From the NCBI RefSeq assembly GCF_022581195.2, contig NC_061452.1, positions 3,913,501 to 3,977,500 on the forward strand: a DNA stretch of 64,000 bases, written 5' to 3'. The stretch comes from Helicoverpa zea (Eukaryota; Arthropoda; Insecta; Lepidoptera; Noctuidae). A program made the translations under genes and the position numbers. Positions within the stretch are counted from its first letter, which is position 1; the number at the start of each line of letters is the position of its first letter. This document shows, piece after piece, positions 14,401 to 27,036 of this stretch. Below the pieces are notes generated by a model. That model was not told where the DNA came from, did no database searches, and saw only the letters and a program-made list of their open reading frames with translations.

Positions 14401-16944
14401 TAAAACAATACCATTATTTCGTTAGACTCGACAATTTTAGCAATCGATCTTTGGGCGGGACTGTCAGTCATGAAAGATTGTATTGTTAACAAAAACATAA
14501 TTGTGGTTCATTATGAAACAAACAATATGGCCCGAATAATATTGCAAAGTAATAAAGCCCTACTATGGAAAATAAAATCGAAAGTAAGTTACATTGCTTC
14601 AGTTTTGGGACCGGGTTATGCTCTCGCAACTCGTGGTGGGTATGACATTAATTTGGAGTGTTGCTAAAGCGAGCGTTTATTAATAAATTGTAACACCTAT
14701 TTGAATGTCGCTTGCACTTGTTATTTGTACTTGAAGTTACGGTGGTAACACAGTTTTATGTAGGGTATGTGTTGGTGTAAGTATTACGATGCAACTGTGT
14801 CTTAAATATTACGATATAAAATTTCTCGTGCAGCATAATTAACTTAGTTTTATTTCTCTTTTAAATTTTACTTGTCTTACTGCTACTACTTCACTTAGTA
14901 TTAATATGTAGTAGACGAAGGAGAAGAATACGGCAGGGATCTTACCGAGTTGTGACACGGCAGCTGTCTCTGAAGTTTCAAGGACTCCAAGAATTGTTTC
15001 TCTAGCACATTCATACCTAAAAGCCATCTCCTGAACTCCCACACGCACCTAGCCTTTGAGTAAAACAACTTTATTTTTCTAACAACACTCAAATTGACGC
15101 AAGAAAAATGATATTACGTTTAGAACAGCTTAGTGAAGGACACTAAAGTTCTCACATTAGTTAACCTTTACCCCGCTTGCCAAGCCATGCCCATTGCAAT
15201 ACAAATTACCCATTTAGTACATGACGTGGCTATGCTTTACTCCTGCGCACTGGAAAATTTTGACCAATGAACGTGCAGCACTGGATGTGGTATGCTCTTT
15301 ATGTGACGTTGGGCACGATCGAGAAGTTATCGTAACCGTGTCGTATTTAGACTGATGTGATGTAATGTGACAGTGGTTGACTTATCTAGAAGGCATAATT
15401 CTTGGGTAAAGTTGATCCCACAGATGCGGGGTCGTTCGAGAGAGTTATATTACTCAAAGGCAGAGTCCTTTGAGTACGAAAGAAAAGGTAAAGAGTTTAA
15501 GGAAGAAAAGGTAAAGCTGATGTAATTATATTTTTCAGCCAGAGTTTAGACTACCCATCTAAATATTTACATGAAATGAAAATGCACTATAAATGGAATG
15601 ACATCAAAAACATAAGTAGGTAAAACATACAATATGGAGTAATATGTATAGAGGTATGAAGAATTATAATGTATAAAAATAAATATATTAAATCAGGAAA
15701 TGACAACCATCATACCATTTGCGACAATTTACCCTTCGGGTATCATAAAACTGGTCACACGACACCTTGCCTGAAGGTGTAAATTCATTAAACATTTAAA
15801 TAAAATATTAATTAATGTAAGTACCTGATAAATGTTGCCAATAATGCAAGCGTAAAAAATAATGGTACGATTTATAGGACTACTTTAACATGAAACCATT
15901 CCGGATTGAGACATTTAAATCTAGTAGTTTAATTCGAGTTGCTAAAGTCCTTTTGTGTGACTGACGTGTGAACGAAACAAATCAAGGTTTTAAAACAATC
16001 ATTTGATTGATATTTTGTTCATTATTTCAGCTACTGTTATTTTTCGTATAGGTATTGGTGTGGCATGTTTAATTAAGTATTTCAACTTAAAACCATGCTC
16101 AAATTAATTTAGTTATATCGATAGATAATAAAAATGTAATAAAAACAACCGTTGACTATAAGTACTTTTGCTGAAATCAATAGTCACTTATTTTAATTAA
16201 TTCCTCGTGAATAAACATGCATTTGCAGGCTTCAATTCCGCTGACTATACCTATGTTCTCAGTAATATTCTTACACACCTAAAATGTTAAATAACCAACG
16301 CTAGCCTAGCAGACATAGACAAAACAACCTCAGTTTTTTACCCATGTGAATAAAACTCATATTAATTACCAAGACACTTCTAATCTGATCTAATTCATTT
16401 GCACCTCAAGTATTCTAGTTTGACCTTTAAATAAATAGTCATATTAATAGTAGGTACATACTGTGAGAACCTACGTTGTGTTCAATCTAAACTGGACACT
16501 TGGTTATATCAACCATTTTATCAAGACCCTCCTCGTCTCCCTCTAACTACAAATGGACAGGACTCACAAGGGTAGACTATAGTTTTTGATAGCTCAAGTT
16601 AAGCTAGCCGGTAAATAGTCCAGTGCAATTATGTCTACGCCTTGGCATTTTGAAAATTGGTTCACTTTGACGCAGGACTTGATGATTGATAAATGCTATG
16701 ATAATAGAAATATGCCCTTGTTTCATTAAATGTTAGAGTAGATAAGTTTAAGTGTATCGGTGCAGCCTTGATATATTGAAGAGGTTTCGATGTACTTTTG
16801 ATTGTAATGACGAAAGATGTTTGTATGGATGAAAAAGTCGGCTAAATCTATTGTCAATAAGTAGGGTTCCACGTAGGGGTAAGAGCAGGGCTCGGCCCTG
16901 GACTTACAGTGGGTTGCACGTTGCACCATTTAACTATAACGATA
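8471..16944. other. 8.5 kb of AT-rich DNA, no gene seen
   Basis: I found no domain-bearing frame, tRNA, or long repeat. It may be intergenic or part of a large intron of a gene lying outside the window. Confidence 0.45.
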
Positions 16945-17100
16945 GCTAGCCGCAGGGCCGTCTTTAAACTATTTGAGGCCCTGGGCACATTAGGATCATG
17001 GGGCCCCTGTGACCTTGAGAAAACACTATTTAGTTATAATATATAAAGAAAATAGACAAACAAGGTTCTAAATTTATTTTTATTTAGTTACTAACTACAC

Positions 17101-18680
17101 TCTTTTGCAAAAAAAGCGGGCGCCTACTCGAAATCTTGGTTTTAAGGACTTTACGTGAATTTCAAAGGGTTTTAATGACTGTAGTATGTTACTAGTATCA
17201 AAAAAGTTAGCCAAGGATGCGTGAGAGTGTATTCTAAATTTGAATATTGGAGAAATGCTAAGAAACTGGTTAAACCTTGCTTGGGATTCATTCCTGGTAG
17301 AAAGTTCGTCGGCGTTTTGAAAAGTTTTTGACCTGATTTTCAGAAAACTGATAATGCAGTTTAAATGAATGATTAATGAACCTTTCTTTTACATCAAAAC
17401 ATTTTTTAAGAACTATGCGTCTTTGGTAAAATTTTCACCTGCTCTAAATGGTCTATGTATAATGATGTTGATGGCAATGTTAAGAGTTTCGGTATTTTTG
17501 TGTAAAGCCTTCTATTGTTTAGATATTGTACCCATGCGGTTTAAAGTATCCCTTTCTGATAAACAAACACAATTTAGAGGAGTCTCAGTACTTTGGACTG
17601 CGACAAAACCAATTTGAAGTTAGCAGTGCCGATCACAACTCCTCTCCTATCAGATTTTGACATTTAGAAAATACCGAATTTTGGGATAAATATTAAATTA
17701 ACCATATGAAAAATGTTGAGGAGGGTTAAAGCTATGCAAAAAGTAAAATTATTGCCGCGTTGAAGCTTTCGATAACTCCATAGGTGTCGGGTTACTAAAC
17801 TATGTTTTAGAAAGGTGTCGTGAATTCAAAATTATTGGCCGAAGATATGTTTCTTAAGAAATGAGCAGGTAGCCAATTATTGTTATGATTTAAGCAGGAA
17901 AGTGCTGTAGATACACGAAAACCTCGGCGCAGGCAGGTTTATTTCACAAAATGTCCGTTTGATGAAAACACGTTATTTGAACGCTCAGACTCATAGATCT
18001 TCAGAGATCTGCGGGGTTCCCCCGGAGGCGCGGTTGTTTAAAAATCAGTGGTTACGAGACCTCAATACTTCATGCTTACAGTCTATCCGTTAATTTCTGT
18101 ATTTTGTAGAATTTCAAGATTTTTCAAACTCTGATAGGAGACGAGTTGTGATCGGCACTGCTAACTTTAAAGTGGTTTTGTCGCAGCCTAAAGTACTGAT
18201 ACACCTCTTAATCATGTTTATTTATTAGGAAGGGATATTTAAAACCACCTGGGTACAATATCTAAACGATCGAAAGCTTTACACAAAAATACCGTAACTC
18301 TTAATATTGAAATCAATCATCAGTATGTACCATTTAGAGCAGGTGAAAATTTTATTAAATATGCGTAGTTTTTCAAAACTATTTTGACGTAACATAAATG
18401 TACATTAATCATTCATTTAAACTGCATTATCAGTTTTCTGAAAATCAGGTCAAAAACTTTTCAAAACGCCGACGAACTTTCTACCAGGAAATAGTCCCAA
18501 GCAAGGTTCAACCAGTTTCTTAGCATTTATCCAAAATTTAAATTTAGAATACAGTCTCACGCATGCCTGGATAACCCTTTTGATGCTAGTAGCATACTTC
18601 AGTCATTAAAACCCTGTCAAATGCACGTAAAGTCCTTAAAACCAAGATTTTGCATAGGTGCCCGCTTTTTTGCAAAAGAT
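17101..18680. repeat. Long imperfect inverted repeat (arms about 560 bp, spacer about 465 bp) inside the hAT element
   Basis: The left arm, about 17101-17660, is complementary to the right arm, about 18126-18680. Paired landmarks: TTTTGCAAAAAAAGCGGG / CCCGCTTTTTTGCAAAAG, CCTTGCTTGGGA / TCCCAAGCAAGG, GAAAGTTCGTCGGCG / CGCCGACGAACTTTC, and GCAGTGCCGATCACAACTC / GAGTTGTGATCGGCACTGC. By eye the arms agree at roughly nine positions in ten. A transcript across it would fold into a long hairpin. Confidence 0.85.
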
Positions 18681-18754
18681 TTTATAAAAAAATAGGATAT
18701 ATAAAAAATAATCTACAAAAGTAACTAGCCTTGCATAAAATCCTTAGATTAACT

Positions 18755-19075
18755 CTATGTCGATTGCAAAGTTACCCTTCTAGATTTAAGATGAGCAAAA
18801 TCGTTAATCACTTCTTCAAAATCTATGGAATTGAGAATATCACATTCTATGGACATCAGCGACAAACTAGTTAATCTCTCTTGAAGCATTGTACTTCTTA
18901 ACTCATTGTTTATTCGTTTCAATTTGGAGAAGGAGCGTTCTCCGCTGCAGTTAGTTATCATCATGCTTAAAAATATTCTCAATGCAATTTCTACGTTAGG
19001 AACTGTGTCTTCAATTTTGTTTTGCTTTAATAGATTATATACTTAGTTCCTGTACACTGTTAGGTGCTTGAACAT
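18755..19075 (-). pseudogene. hAT transposase C-terminal (dimerisation) fragment
   Basis: Minus-strand reading from about 19075 down to 18755 gives NKIEDTVPNVEIALRIFLSM, then the hATC signature 'C-S-G-E-R-S-F-S-K-L-K' followed by NNELRSTMLQERLTSLSLMS and a short acidic/hydrophobic end. This matches the C-terminal dimerisation region of ZMYM1-like hAT transposases. A frameshift interrupts the reading near 19042, and nothing recognisable remains further upstream. Only this end survives, beside the element's right terminus, so it is a relic, not a host gene. Confidence 0.82.
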
Positions 19076-19774
19076 TTTTAAAGTATTCTTTTAAATGTTC
19101 ATTATCATTCTTTTAATTGGTCATTATCATCAGATTTCTCAAAATTAATGTTTTTCGGTAATACCTAAATATCGGTTATCATTTGGTAATCTGGCAGGAA
19201 CTAGGGGGCCCCATTCGATCGCGGGGCCCTGGGCACTTGCCCATAGTGCCCAGTGGAGAAGAGGGGCCTGGCTAGCCGAACCGTTTTCAGTTGTCAAATC
19301 GCCAATTTTACCAATGGGAGACAATTAGAGTTAAAATGAAATTAAATGTACCAATTATCACTTATTAACAACTATAATATGTACTGCAATTCGTAACACA
19401 AATCATTCATAGGCACTATTATATATCCTTCATTTAACAATACTAGTGCTATTGATATCAAATTGAACTAAAATACATGAATAATTGCTTTCAACTTTAA
19501 ACTAGCAATAATTAATTGTTAAACAAAGCATAACAAATCCAATAAATCTCATTGACATGAACACTGAATATTATTTAATGGATTTAACAATATAGAACAG
19601 GACCTTGTTCAAAATGGTGTAATATAAAGGTCGTAATACATTATAAAAAAAATAGCCAGCGCCATATTGTTTGCGTGTATTGTAACACCGCCCTAAGCTT
19701 TAAATAATAGTTTTGATAGTTTTTGGTGAACAGCTGGTGGTATTAATTAGGCCCTGGGATATTAATCTACTATC

Positions 19775-20156
19775 TACTATCTATAATATAAAAATGAATC
19801 GCAAAATGTGTTGGTAAGCGTTTTTAACTCAACAACGCCTGGACCAATTTGGCTAATTCTTCTTTTTGTTGTGTTTGTTATTGTCAGGAGAAGGTTCTTA
19901 TGAAAAAAAAATAGGGTAAAGTAGAGAAGTCAGTTGACGGGAGCGAAGCCGCGGGTAAAAGCTAGTATATATATAAAAATGAAACCCGCTTTCCGTTGTC
20001 ACGACATAACATGAAAACGGCTTGACCGATTTGGCTGAAAATTAGAGAGGAGGTAACTTAGACCCGGGAGAAGGTTAGGTAGATTTTGTCGGGGGAAGGT
20101 AGATTTTGTCACCATCCGGCTACGGGACGCGGGTAAAACCGCGGGCGAAAGCTAGT
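19775..20156 (+). mobile_element. Two adjacent short elements with CGGGTAAAAGCTAGT-type ends
   Basis: The first (about 19775-19966) begins tataatataaaaatgaatcg and ends gaagccgcgggtaaaagctagt. The second (about 19967-20156) begins tataaaaatgaaacccgc and ends accgcgggcgaaagctagt. A CTAGT-type 3' end after a GC-rich hairpin-like block resembles non-autonomous Helitrons of Lepidoptera; that class assignment is inference. Confidence 0.55.
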
Positions 20157-21206
20157 AAATTATAATTATTATAAAATGGCTTTACAATTAGCGGCAGTAC
20201 AAAGTCAGTACTGACAGATTAACACGCAAAGTTTTTGTTTGCAGAATTGGACATTACGGAGACGAAACACATTCTTCACTAGTCACTGTAGCTCATTATT
20301 AAGGCGAGGAATTGGTCAACAATAATTCCATAACCGGCACGCGCATCTAAGGCGCCAAAAGGGGTCGGAGCGTCTGAGCGGGGCGAGGATAACAATTCGC
20401 GCGCTAGCTTATAACTAAAAGTCGTAAGCGACAAAATGGTTTTGTAATTTTATTATTTAGAAATGATAATTTGATAAAAATTCTTTCTACAATTTTAAAG
20501 AGTATGTACATACTCAACTACTAAAAAAGTTAAGAGGTTTAAATCGGTCCCGTTTGCCCATAATATGTGAATCTCTTTTTAAAAAGAGGTATGTTTGATA
20601 TATTTTTCTCTGTTATAAAAGTGACCTAATCATGTTTCTACGTCTAACAAAATAAGGTTTATATCATGAACTTTCAGGTAACCAAGTTGTATTTTGATCC
20701 GTTTTGTATTTACTGAGAAAAATTGAAATCCTTGGCGCCAAAAATTCCAATTCGTCCTCTTAAGATCTATGTCACCAAGTGTAAACTTGGTTGTACATAC
20801 AGTAGTACTTCTGATTTAGATTTATCTATGTAGTTTGACGATAATAATTTAATCCTACGTGAGAATATGTTTGTAAACAGCATAAGCCACAAATTCGATT
20901 CTAAAATCCGGACAATCTCATAAAACGACTATTACCATGCCGTTACTAACATATTATGTACGTTTATATCAAGATATTCTACAATTAAGATTACATACTA
21001 CCTTTTTTATCTGTTGCTCAGTGCTTACAAAGAATTCCTAACATCTGGTCACCTTACGAAGATATTAATGAATTACAAATACCAATCAGATAACGATCAG
21101 TAAAAGAATGAACATTAAACCTTTAAGGAAACATATTGATACCTTTTATTATAAATTGACACACTATAATGCTAATACTTCCAAATTTAATAGAACTAGT
21201 TAACAC
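20157..21206. other. No gene seen
   Basis: AT-rich with one GC-rich patch at 20330-20405 (aaggcgccaaaaggggtcgg). No frames of note. Confidence 0.45.
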
Positions 21207-21400
21207 TCTCGGTTTCACCGGCTTCCTGAGTGAAATACTCCCCACATTTAGATATAAATAGCCTATGTATTATTCTGACATATCAGCTATATTACTGCCA
21301 AGTTTCATCAAAATCCATCCACCACTTTTAGCGTGAAGGAGGAACAAACATCCATACACACATACAAACTTTCGAACTTAAAATATTAGTAAAATATTAA
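21207..21400 (+). repeat. Dispersed lepidopteran repeat (family D), copy 2
   Basis: A diverged copy: 'ctcggtttcaccggcttcc', 'atagcctatgtattattctg', 'aaaatccatccaccactttta', then 'acacacatacaaactttcg'. Confidence 0.6.
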
Positions 21401-23479
21401 CACGGTATAGTGAGTCTAGAATGTTCCATTTTCGGCCGTGTACCCACCATCTGAGACCCAAGGCCCACCACTCACTTAGTGCCGGTTTTAGAAATACTAG
21501 CATAATAGTGATCTAGTATCTGAATTGAAAATTATTACTTCCTAGACTACAATGATATTCTGTTCGTAGTTGCTAAATTGTTTTGAATGTTTTTGCTTCT
21601 GAAATATTTTAGACTTTGATGCAATCTATTTTGAAATTATACAAAAAAAAATGGTAAATGTCATCACTGTTTTATACTAATATTAATAGTAATTTTAATA
21701 AAATATATTAAAGTTCTGGATATTATTTCAATTATTACATAAATACCCTTCCTTATATCTACACTCGAGAACTAAACTAAAACAAAATTTAATTTATTCT
21801 TACGGATCAAAGGTACACTAAGATTAAGAAATACACGTCCTGACAAAAAATGAGACGGCGGACATAGGTACTCACGAACCGATTTAAGGTTTTCTCGACA
21901 TTTTTGTTAGTACAACGTACATGTACAGGCAACGACAAAAATACATACAAACTTTGATTCATAAAATATTTAATACATGCTAGAAGATGAAAGGAAAACT
22001 CTTTATTTCTTTCTTTGGGATTTGTAAAAACCAAATTCAATGGATTAGTATTGATAAGTTTTGTTTAAGTAATGTTAAATTAATATCGCTGACTGTACCA
22101 TATCTTTATAAGCGATCACTTGTAAGCGGTTTTTTAAAACTATCATCTCGTTGACTGTACCAAGTACATACCATACCTGAACGTACATAAGTGGTAACTT
22201 GTAGCTGAGTACAACCGTTCCTAACGGTTTTTTTATCAAGTCTCGCATATAAAGAATGTCTCTTACATTGATTCATATTAATTAATTACATTAAATTGCG
22301 GAAAAAATAAATGATTGTGACATTCATTAAGCTCACTTCATTAATACTTTATAAACCCTTTTATGTCAGAAGGTATTTTCACTATGTAACATTTAATTTT
22401 CATAGTGTGATGGAAAACGACTTGCTACTCATGACATGTTAATGCTCCGTACTCTACGTAGTAATTTCCTCATTTATATGTATATCGACTATCATCCACG
22501 CAGCAGTTTCACCCGATTCACAATCGGGTGAAACCTCGAGTACCTGGATGTTATTTACGTACCTTTCCTAGATACATCCCTTTCCTAGATACGCTTTACA
22601 AACATACAAACAAAGCTTTATAACATAAGTATAGATAACCATGTGTTACTTAAAGTAATGTTCATGTACTTTGCAAGACTATTAGCCTGGATTAGTTATG
22701 TTAATTAGTGCAGAAAGATAAGACTTGATACACTCCATTTATTCACTCCGCTGTTAAATAAATAATTATCTTGATCGCCTTATAATTAATTATTACCTAT
22801 AATGATGTTAAAAATGCTGTAACCATAGTTATCAATACATCAGGATCTACAGATTTACTGCTAAAATCTAAATTGATTGCCATTGACTTGCCAAGAAGAA
22901 CTAATATCTAGTACGTCTTATGGTCGATAAATAAGCACAATAAGGATCAATAAGCAATAGAAAAGCTTTTAATTTTAATTATAAAAAATAGTGAATTGTC
23001 ACTTGTCCCTTAACGCGTGTAAGTCAACTACAATAAACACACCTTGATGAATAACTCAAAGAAAATTAATAAATGAAATAGATACCAATGCTTATAAGGC
23101 AGTTGTGAACTATTTCTCAGTAAACACCTGTGCAGTGCGAGTTCGTATCCGGGTTGAGGTATCATGATAAATGATAATCTTTCATCACGTAACGCAGGAA
23201 GTGTGCATGACAATATGAGTGCACGTTTGATAAACTGATAACTGAGTTTATGTTTTGGAAAATGATGTAATGTTTGAAGAGCTTCCTCGGATCTGAGGAT
23301 GCTTTTGAATGTAAGTTTTGTTGTGTAATTAGGAACAGTAGTACTATTCATCAGGGAAAATTCGTGCCCCCTTTATTCGAGACTTGGGCACTGCCATGCC
23401 TACAGATGATAAAAATTATCCAAAAATACATATTTTTACCCAATATTTGCAAAAGAGCTAATTGTCAATCATCATCTTC
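21401..23479. other. No gene seen
   Basis: AT-rich. A short hairpin (gtttcacccgatt / aatcgggtgaaac) lies at 22506-22536. The 107-codon minus-strand frame at 23028-23351 has no recognisable content. Confidence 0.45.
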
Positions 23480-23590
23480 AATAACCCAGACTTACCTATC
23501 CCAAAGATTGGCGTCGGCATCCAGTGTAATCAAATGCAGCTGAGTACCATGGAGCACCTACCTGACCTCCTCAACCCAGTTCCTACAACG
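23480..23590 (-). mobile_element. SINE family B fragment
   Basis: Matches the body seen elsewhere: 'ggcgtcggcatccagtgtaa', 'agctgagtaccatgg', 'cctgacctcctcaacccag'. Confidence 0.55.
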
Positions 23591-24384
23591 CCCAATAGAC
23601 TATACAGTGAAACAAGAAACTTAATTGTCCCAAACATTTAACAAATTCGACAAATGAGACGTTTCATTGGGTAGCAGTCGCCTAGTCGTGCTCTCGATTT
23701 ACGTAACTGACTGTTAAAAAAGCTATTATTGTTTTTGTTTTTTGTCTATAGGCATGATTTACCCCGTTTTTGATTATGCAAGCTGAAAACACGAATACTG
23801 AAGCAGTATTTAGTCTACAATACGGAATCGTGATCCGTACCGGTAAGATTTCTAATTCGTGTTAATTATTTTGTTGAGAATAACTGAAGGATTGTATTTC
23901 TGTAACTGGCTTGAAACTTTTTCTATTCAGTTTTAAGCTTCAAAGAATTAGTCGGAGGTGGTAAGTTAGGATAATTATTCACGCTCATTCTTTGACTGCA
24001 TCAGACAGTGGGCAACTTTGGAATGTACTCATTAATAAATTGATTCTTTTATTTTATAAAAATAAACTATCCTCTCGAACAATTTCAAAATTCAGTATAT
24101 AGAATTCTTACACTTTTACCACATTTTTCTTTACCAGCCCAACGCACTCGATTAGTGTGAACATTTCGCCATCAACAAATCGTCGACTAACATAACAAAG
24201 CGTACAACCAGCTATTAATTATCATTAATTATTCCACATTTCATACGAAAATGAACGTTCTGAGCGGTTTCGTCAGCCGCCACTGCATCGGCCATTACAA
24301 ACATTTGATAATACCCTATTCAAAGTTATTACCTCACACAAATTACAAGAGAATATGGGAAATATACGTGTAGTATAAAAACAC

Positions 24385-24715
24385 TCATATATTGACACAG
24401 TAACAATGGAACTAGCGACTGCATTGGCAATTGTGTGTCCATTCATTTGGACGATAAATTTTGATTCTGTTTATACAATATCTTCGAGTTTTTCTAAAGC
24501 TTTATTATACCTAACCGATTCTTCAGGACTTGAGGATAATTTTTCAAAGTACACTTATGCCTTCTCCAATGCAAAATTTATGACTTCCCCTATTTTGGTA
24601 AGACGCGGATCGACGTCATTAAAGTTATAAGTACCCTTGTAGCCTTGGAAAATGTGCATGAAATTCGCCATATCTCTTAGAACTTGGGCTCTGTTTTTCT
24701 GTCTTAATTTAGTTA
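24385..24715 (-). pseudogene. Possible decayed protein-coding fragment of unknown origin
   Basis: On the minus strand one frame from about 24715 to 24406 reads as a coherent protein-like sequence with two in-frame TAA codons: MANFMHIFQGYKGTYNFNDV, then DPRLTKIGEVINFALEKA, stop, VYFEKLSSSPEESVRYNKAL, and after a second stop SKFIVQMNGHTIANAVASS. The composition is unlike the surrounding AT-rich non-coding DNA. Upstream, a different frame gives a further protein-like run with MDCVKRDMARKNVTCE, which suggests a frameshift. I do not recognise the family. It could be a retrocopy of a host gene or a piece of an old mobile or viral-type insertion. Confidence 0.4.
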
Positions 24716-26772
24716 AGGGTTAGGAGCAGCATATCTTCTTCCATACTTCTTGAGGTCAATTCGCAAGTGACATTCTTTCGAGCCATATCGCGTTTCACAC
24801 AATCCATCTTTTCTTTGCACTGATATTCTATGCAAACTAGAATAGTTTATTCATTAAAGAGTTTCATAGCAAACCTTTAGCTACCATTCTAGGTAACACC
24901 AAGGTCTTAAGAGTTTCTATTTGGTAGATTAGCGGTTAAACAGACGCAGTTATTCAAGCGGAGCCGCTATTATTCAAATTGTACACAAATATGTATGTCA
25001 GATATTTTAGTTATTGAGCTATTGAGCTATTTATTGTATCATATATAAGAGAAACATGAACTATAACAGGCATTTTATGCTTTATATTATTTACGGGAAA
25101 GAGTAGGTCCATTCGTCATTGACTATTGTGAAAATATCTTCCGTAACTGTCACCATTGTGCCACTATTTCGCAGCAGGCATTTGCCGGCGATTGAAATTA
25201 TACCGGATTCAATTGTTTTTAATAATTCCCCGCTGCATAGTTTACGTAACGCAATGGAAACAGTGAAAAATAAATCAAATTGCGTTCCGACCGCATCTCA
25301 CGCTGTATGGCCCATTGTTTCGGACAAATTAAGCGCTCACATTTGTAATTGACACGGAAAACTCCAAACTTAACAGAATAGCACTAAGCACCTATTGAAT
25401 TAAGCCATTACGATGTTCCAAACGTTTACGTAAATTCGTCGGATTTATAATCGTATATCTAAGTAGTGAAATTACTGTCATAAGTTGAAGGTAAAATCAA
25501 TTGAAACAATGTGTGACATTGAAGGATGAGGCCAATTATCGAATCCGCTACAACAACATTACAAGAGATACGTAAGAACGGGTAACACTCGCTAACAAAA
25601 TTATCCAACGAACATTTCACAACCCTCGTTGATCAGAAGGCTGATTTCATCACCCCATTCACACCCCTCGATATTCTAAACAGACAATTTTTCACACCAC
25701 AACACTAATTCTTATAATAAAATTCGCTCATGACCTTTGAGATGACAATGCGTGTAGTTTCGAAACTTAAACAAAAAGTCACACAAGTTCAATGGTAGAT
25801 AGTACATAAATATCGTACGAGTACATAATAGAGGTCGATAACAATTACCTCGTGAGTTGTTATACCAACTTCGTGATTGCCGACAAACCATTTCGCAACG
25901 CTACCGATAATTGAATTAGAAAAACCACTAAATCAAGGAGTCATTATGAAAAATATTTTTTACTAAGATGTCAATGTTTAGACACGCATTAAAAAAGTTC
26001 AAGTTGCCATTATGATATGAGTTCTTGAACCTAATTTCGTTCGAATCCGGGGCACGCGCAACAAAGACAATAATAGTCAATGCCGTTTCTATCACGAACT
26101 GTATCCGTCATATTTGCTGTTGAATATCGATTATTGGCATGTCAATGATCGATACTGGATCGTATACGCTTTATCGTTAACCAAGGCTAAGAGATTTACA
26201 CGGTCATAATTAGTGAAACGTATTAATAAAAGCGAACAATGAGTGAACAGACATACACGCTATTCGATAGTAAATATATTGTGCTTGTGCACCATTGATC
26301 AATGATTTGAATGCGAAATTGGATTTCACACTCTTACAAATCATTGTATTTGTAAGTAAGTAAGTATATAGGAGAGTTTCAAAATAACATCAAAGACATA
26401 AGTGAGCCCTATGCAAATTCTTTCACGCTCTTGGTAATGGTTTTCCTAATAGGTAATTGAATGCAAAAATGTCAGACCTTTCTATTCAACAGATGGAGAA
26501 GGATGACTGGGAAAATACTTGTTTCAAATATGAAAATTAATTTTGAAGCACCCCAAAAAAATGTACCTACCGATTATTGACATAATAAAAAACGAAATAA
26601 TTCTCGCGAGTCCACACAAGGCCCGCCCACAGTAATTGTTCACTTCTACACCTACTAATTAAACGATCTGTTCACGTTTGACACAAATACGGCGCAAGCG
26701 CAAGGCTGTCCGAACCACACCGCGACCTTTTCACAGGGATTATTATTTTACTAATTATATTAATTAACACCA
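24716..26772. other. No gene seen
   Basis: AT-rich. The 77-codon plus-strand frame at 25119-25352 has slightly protein-like composition but no domain or splice context. Confidence 0.4.
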
Positions 26773-27036
26773 GGCCTAGTGGGTAAAGCACCAACCTCTC
26801 ATGTATGAGTGTGAGGGTTCGATTCCAGGCAAGTACAAATGCAATTTTTCTAAGTTCGTATGTACTTTCAAAGGCTGATAAAAAGGTGAAGGAATACATC
26901 TCGAGGAAACCGGGACCTTATAGTCTGAAAACACCAACCCCCATTGAGCAAGCGTGATGATTTGGCTTAATCCTTCTCCGTGTGAGAGGAGGCCTGTGCC
27001 CAGCAGTGGCACGATAAAAAAGGCTGTAACTACTAT
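26773..27036 (+). mobile_element. tRNA-headed SINE (family C)
   Basis: The head GGCCTAGTGGGTAAAGCACC resembles box A and GAGGGTTCGATTCCAGG resembles box B. The body shares 'ttctaagttcgtatgtactt' with the 39848 SINE, and the tail reads aggcctgtgcccagcagtgg, then ggctgtaactactattatta. This is a standard moth SINE organisation. Confidence 0.8.

Larger units (their letters stand above)
16953..19270 (-). mobile_element. hAT transposon derivative with 8-bp target duplication
   Basis: The element starts CAGGGCCGTCTTTAAAC and ends in the complement of CAGGCCCCTCTTC. GCTAGCCG flanks both sides (16945-16952 and 19271-19278). Subterminal GC-rich blocks with GGGGCCC and CTGGGCAC occur at both ends. Inside are two long inverted arms and a remnant of the C-terminal end of a transposase on the minus strand. 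Most of the transposase gene is missing, so this is a non-autonomous derivative. Confidence 0.88.

Noticed and set aside
18755..18982. A host gene of the ZMYM1/hAT-domesticated kind
   Set aside because: Only the C-terminal end remains, it has an upstream frameshift, and it lies within the termini of a hAT element with target duplications.
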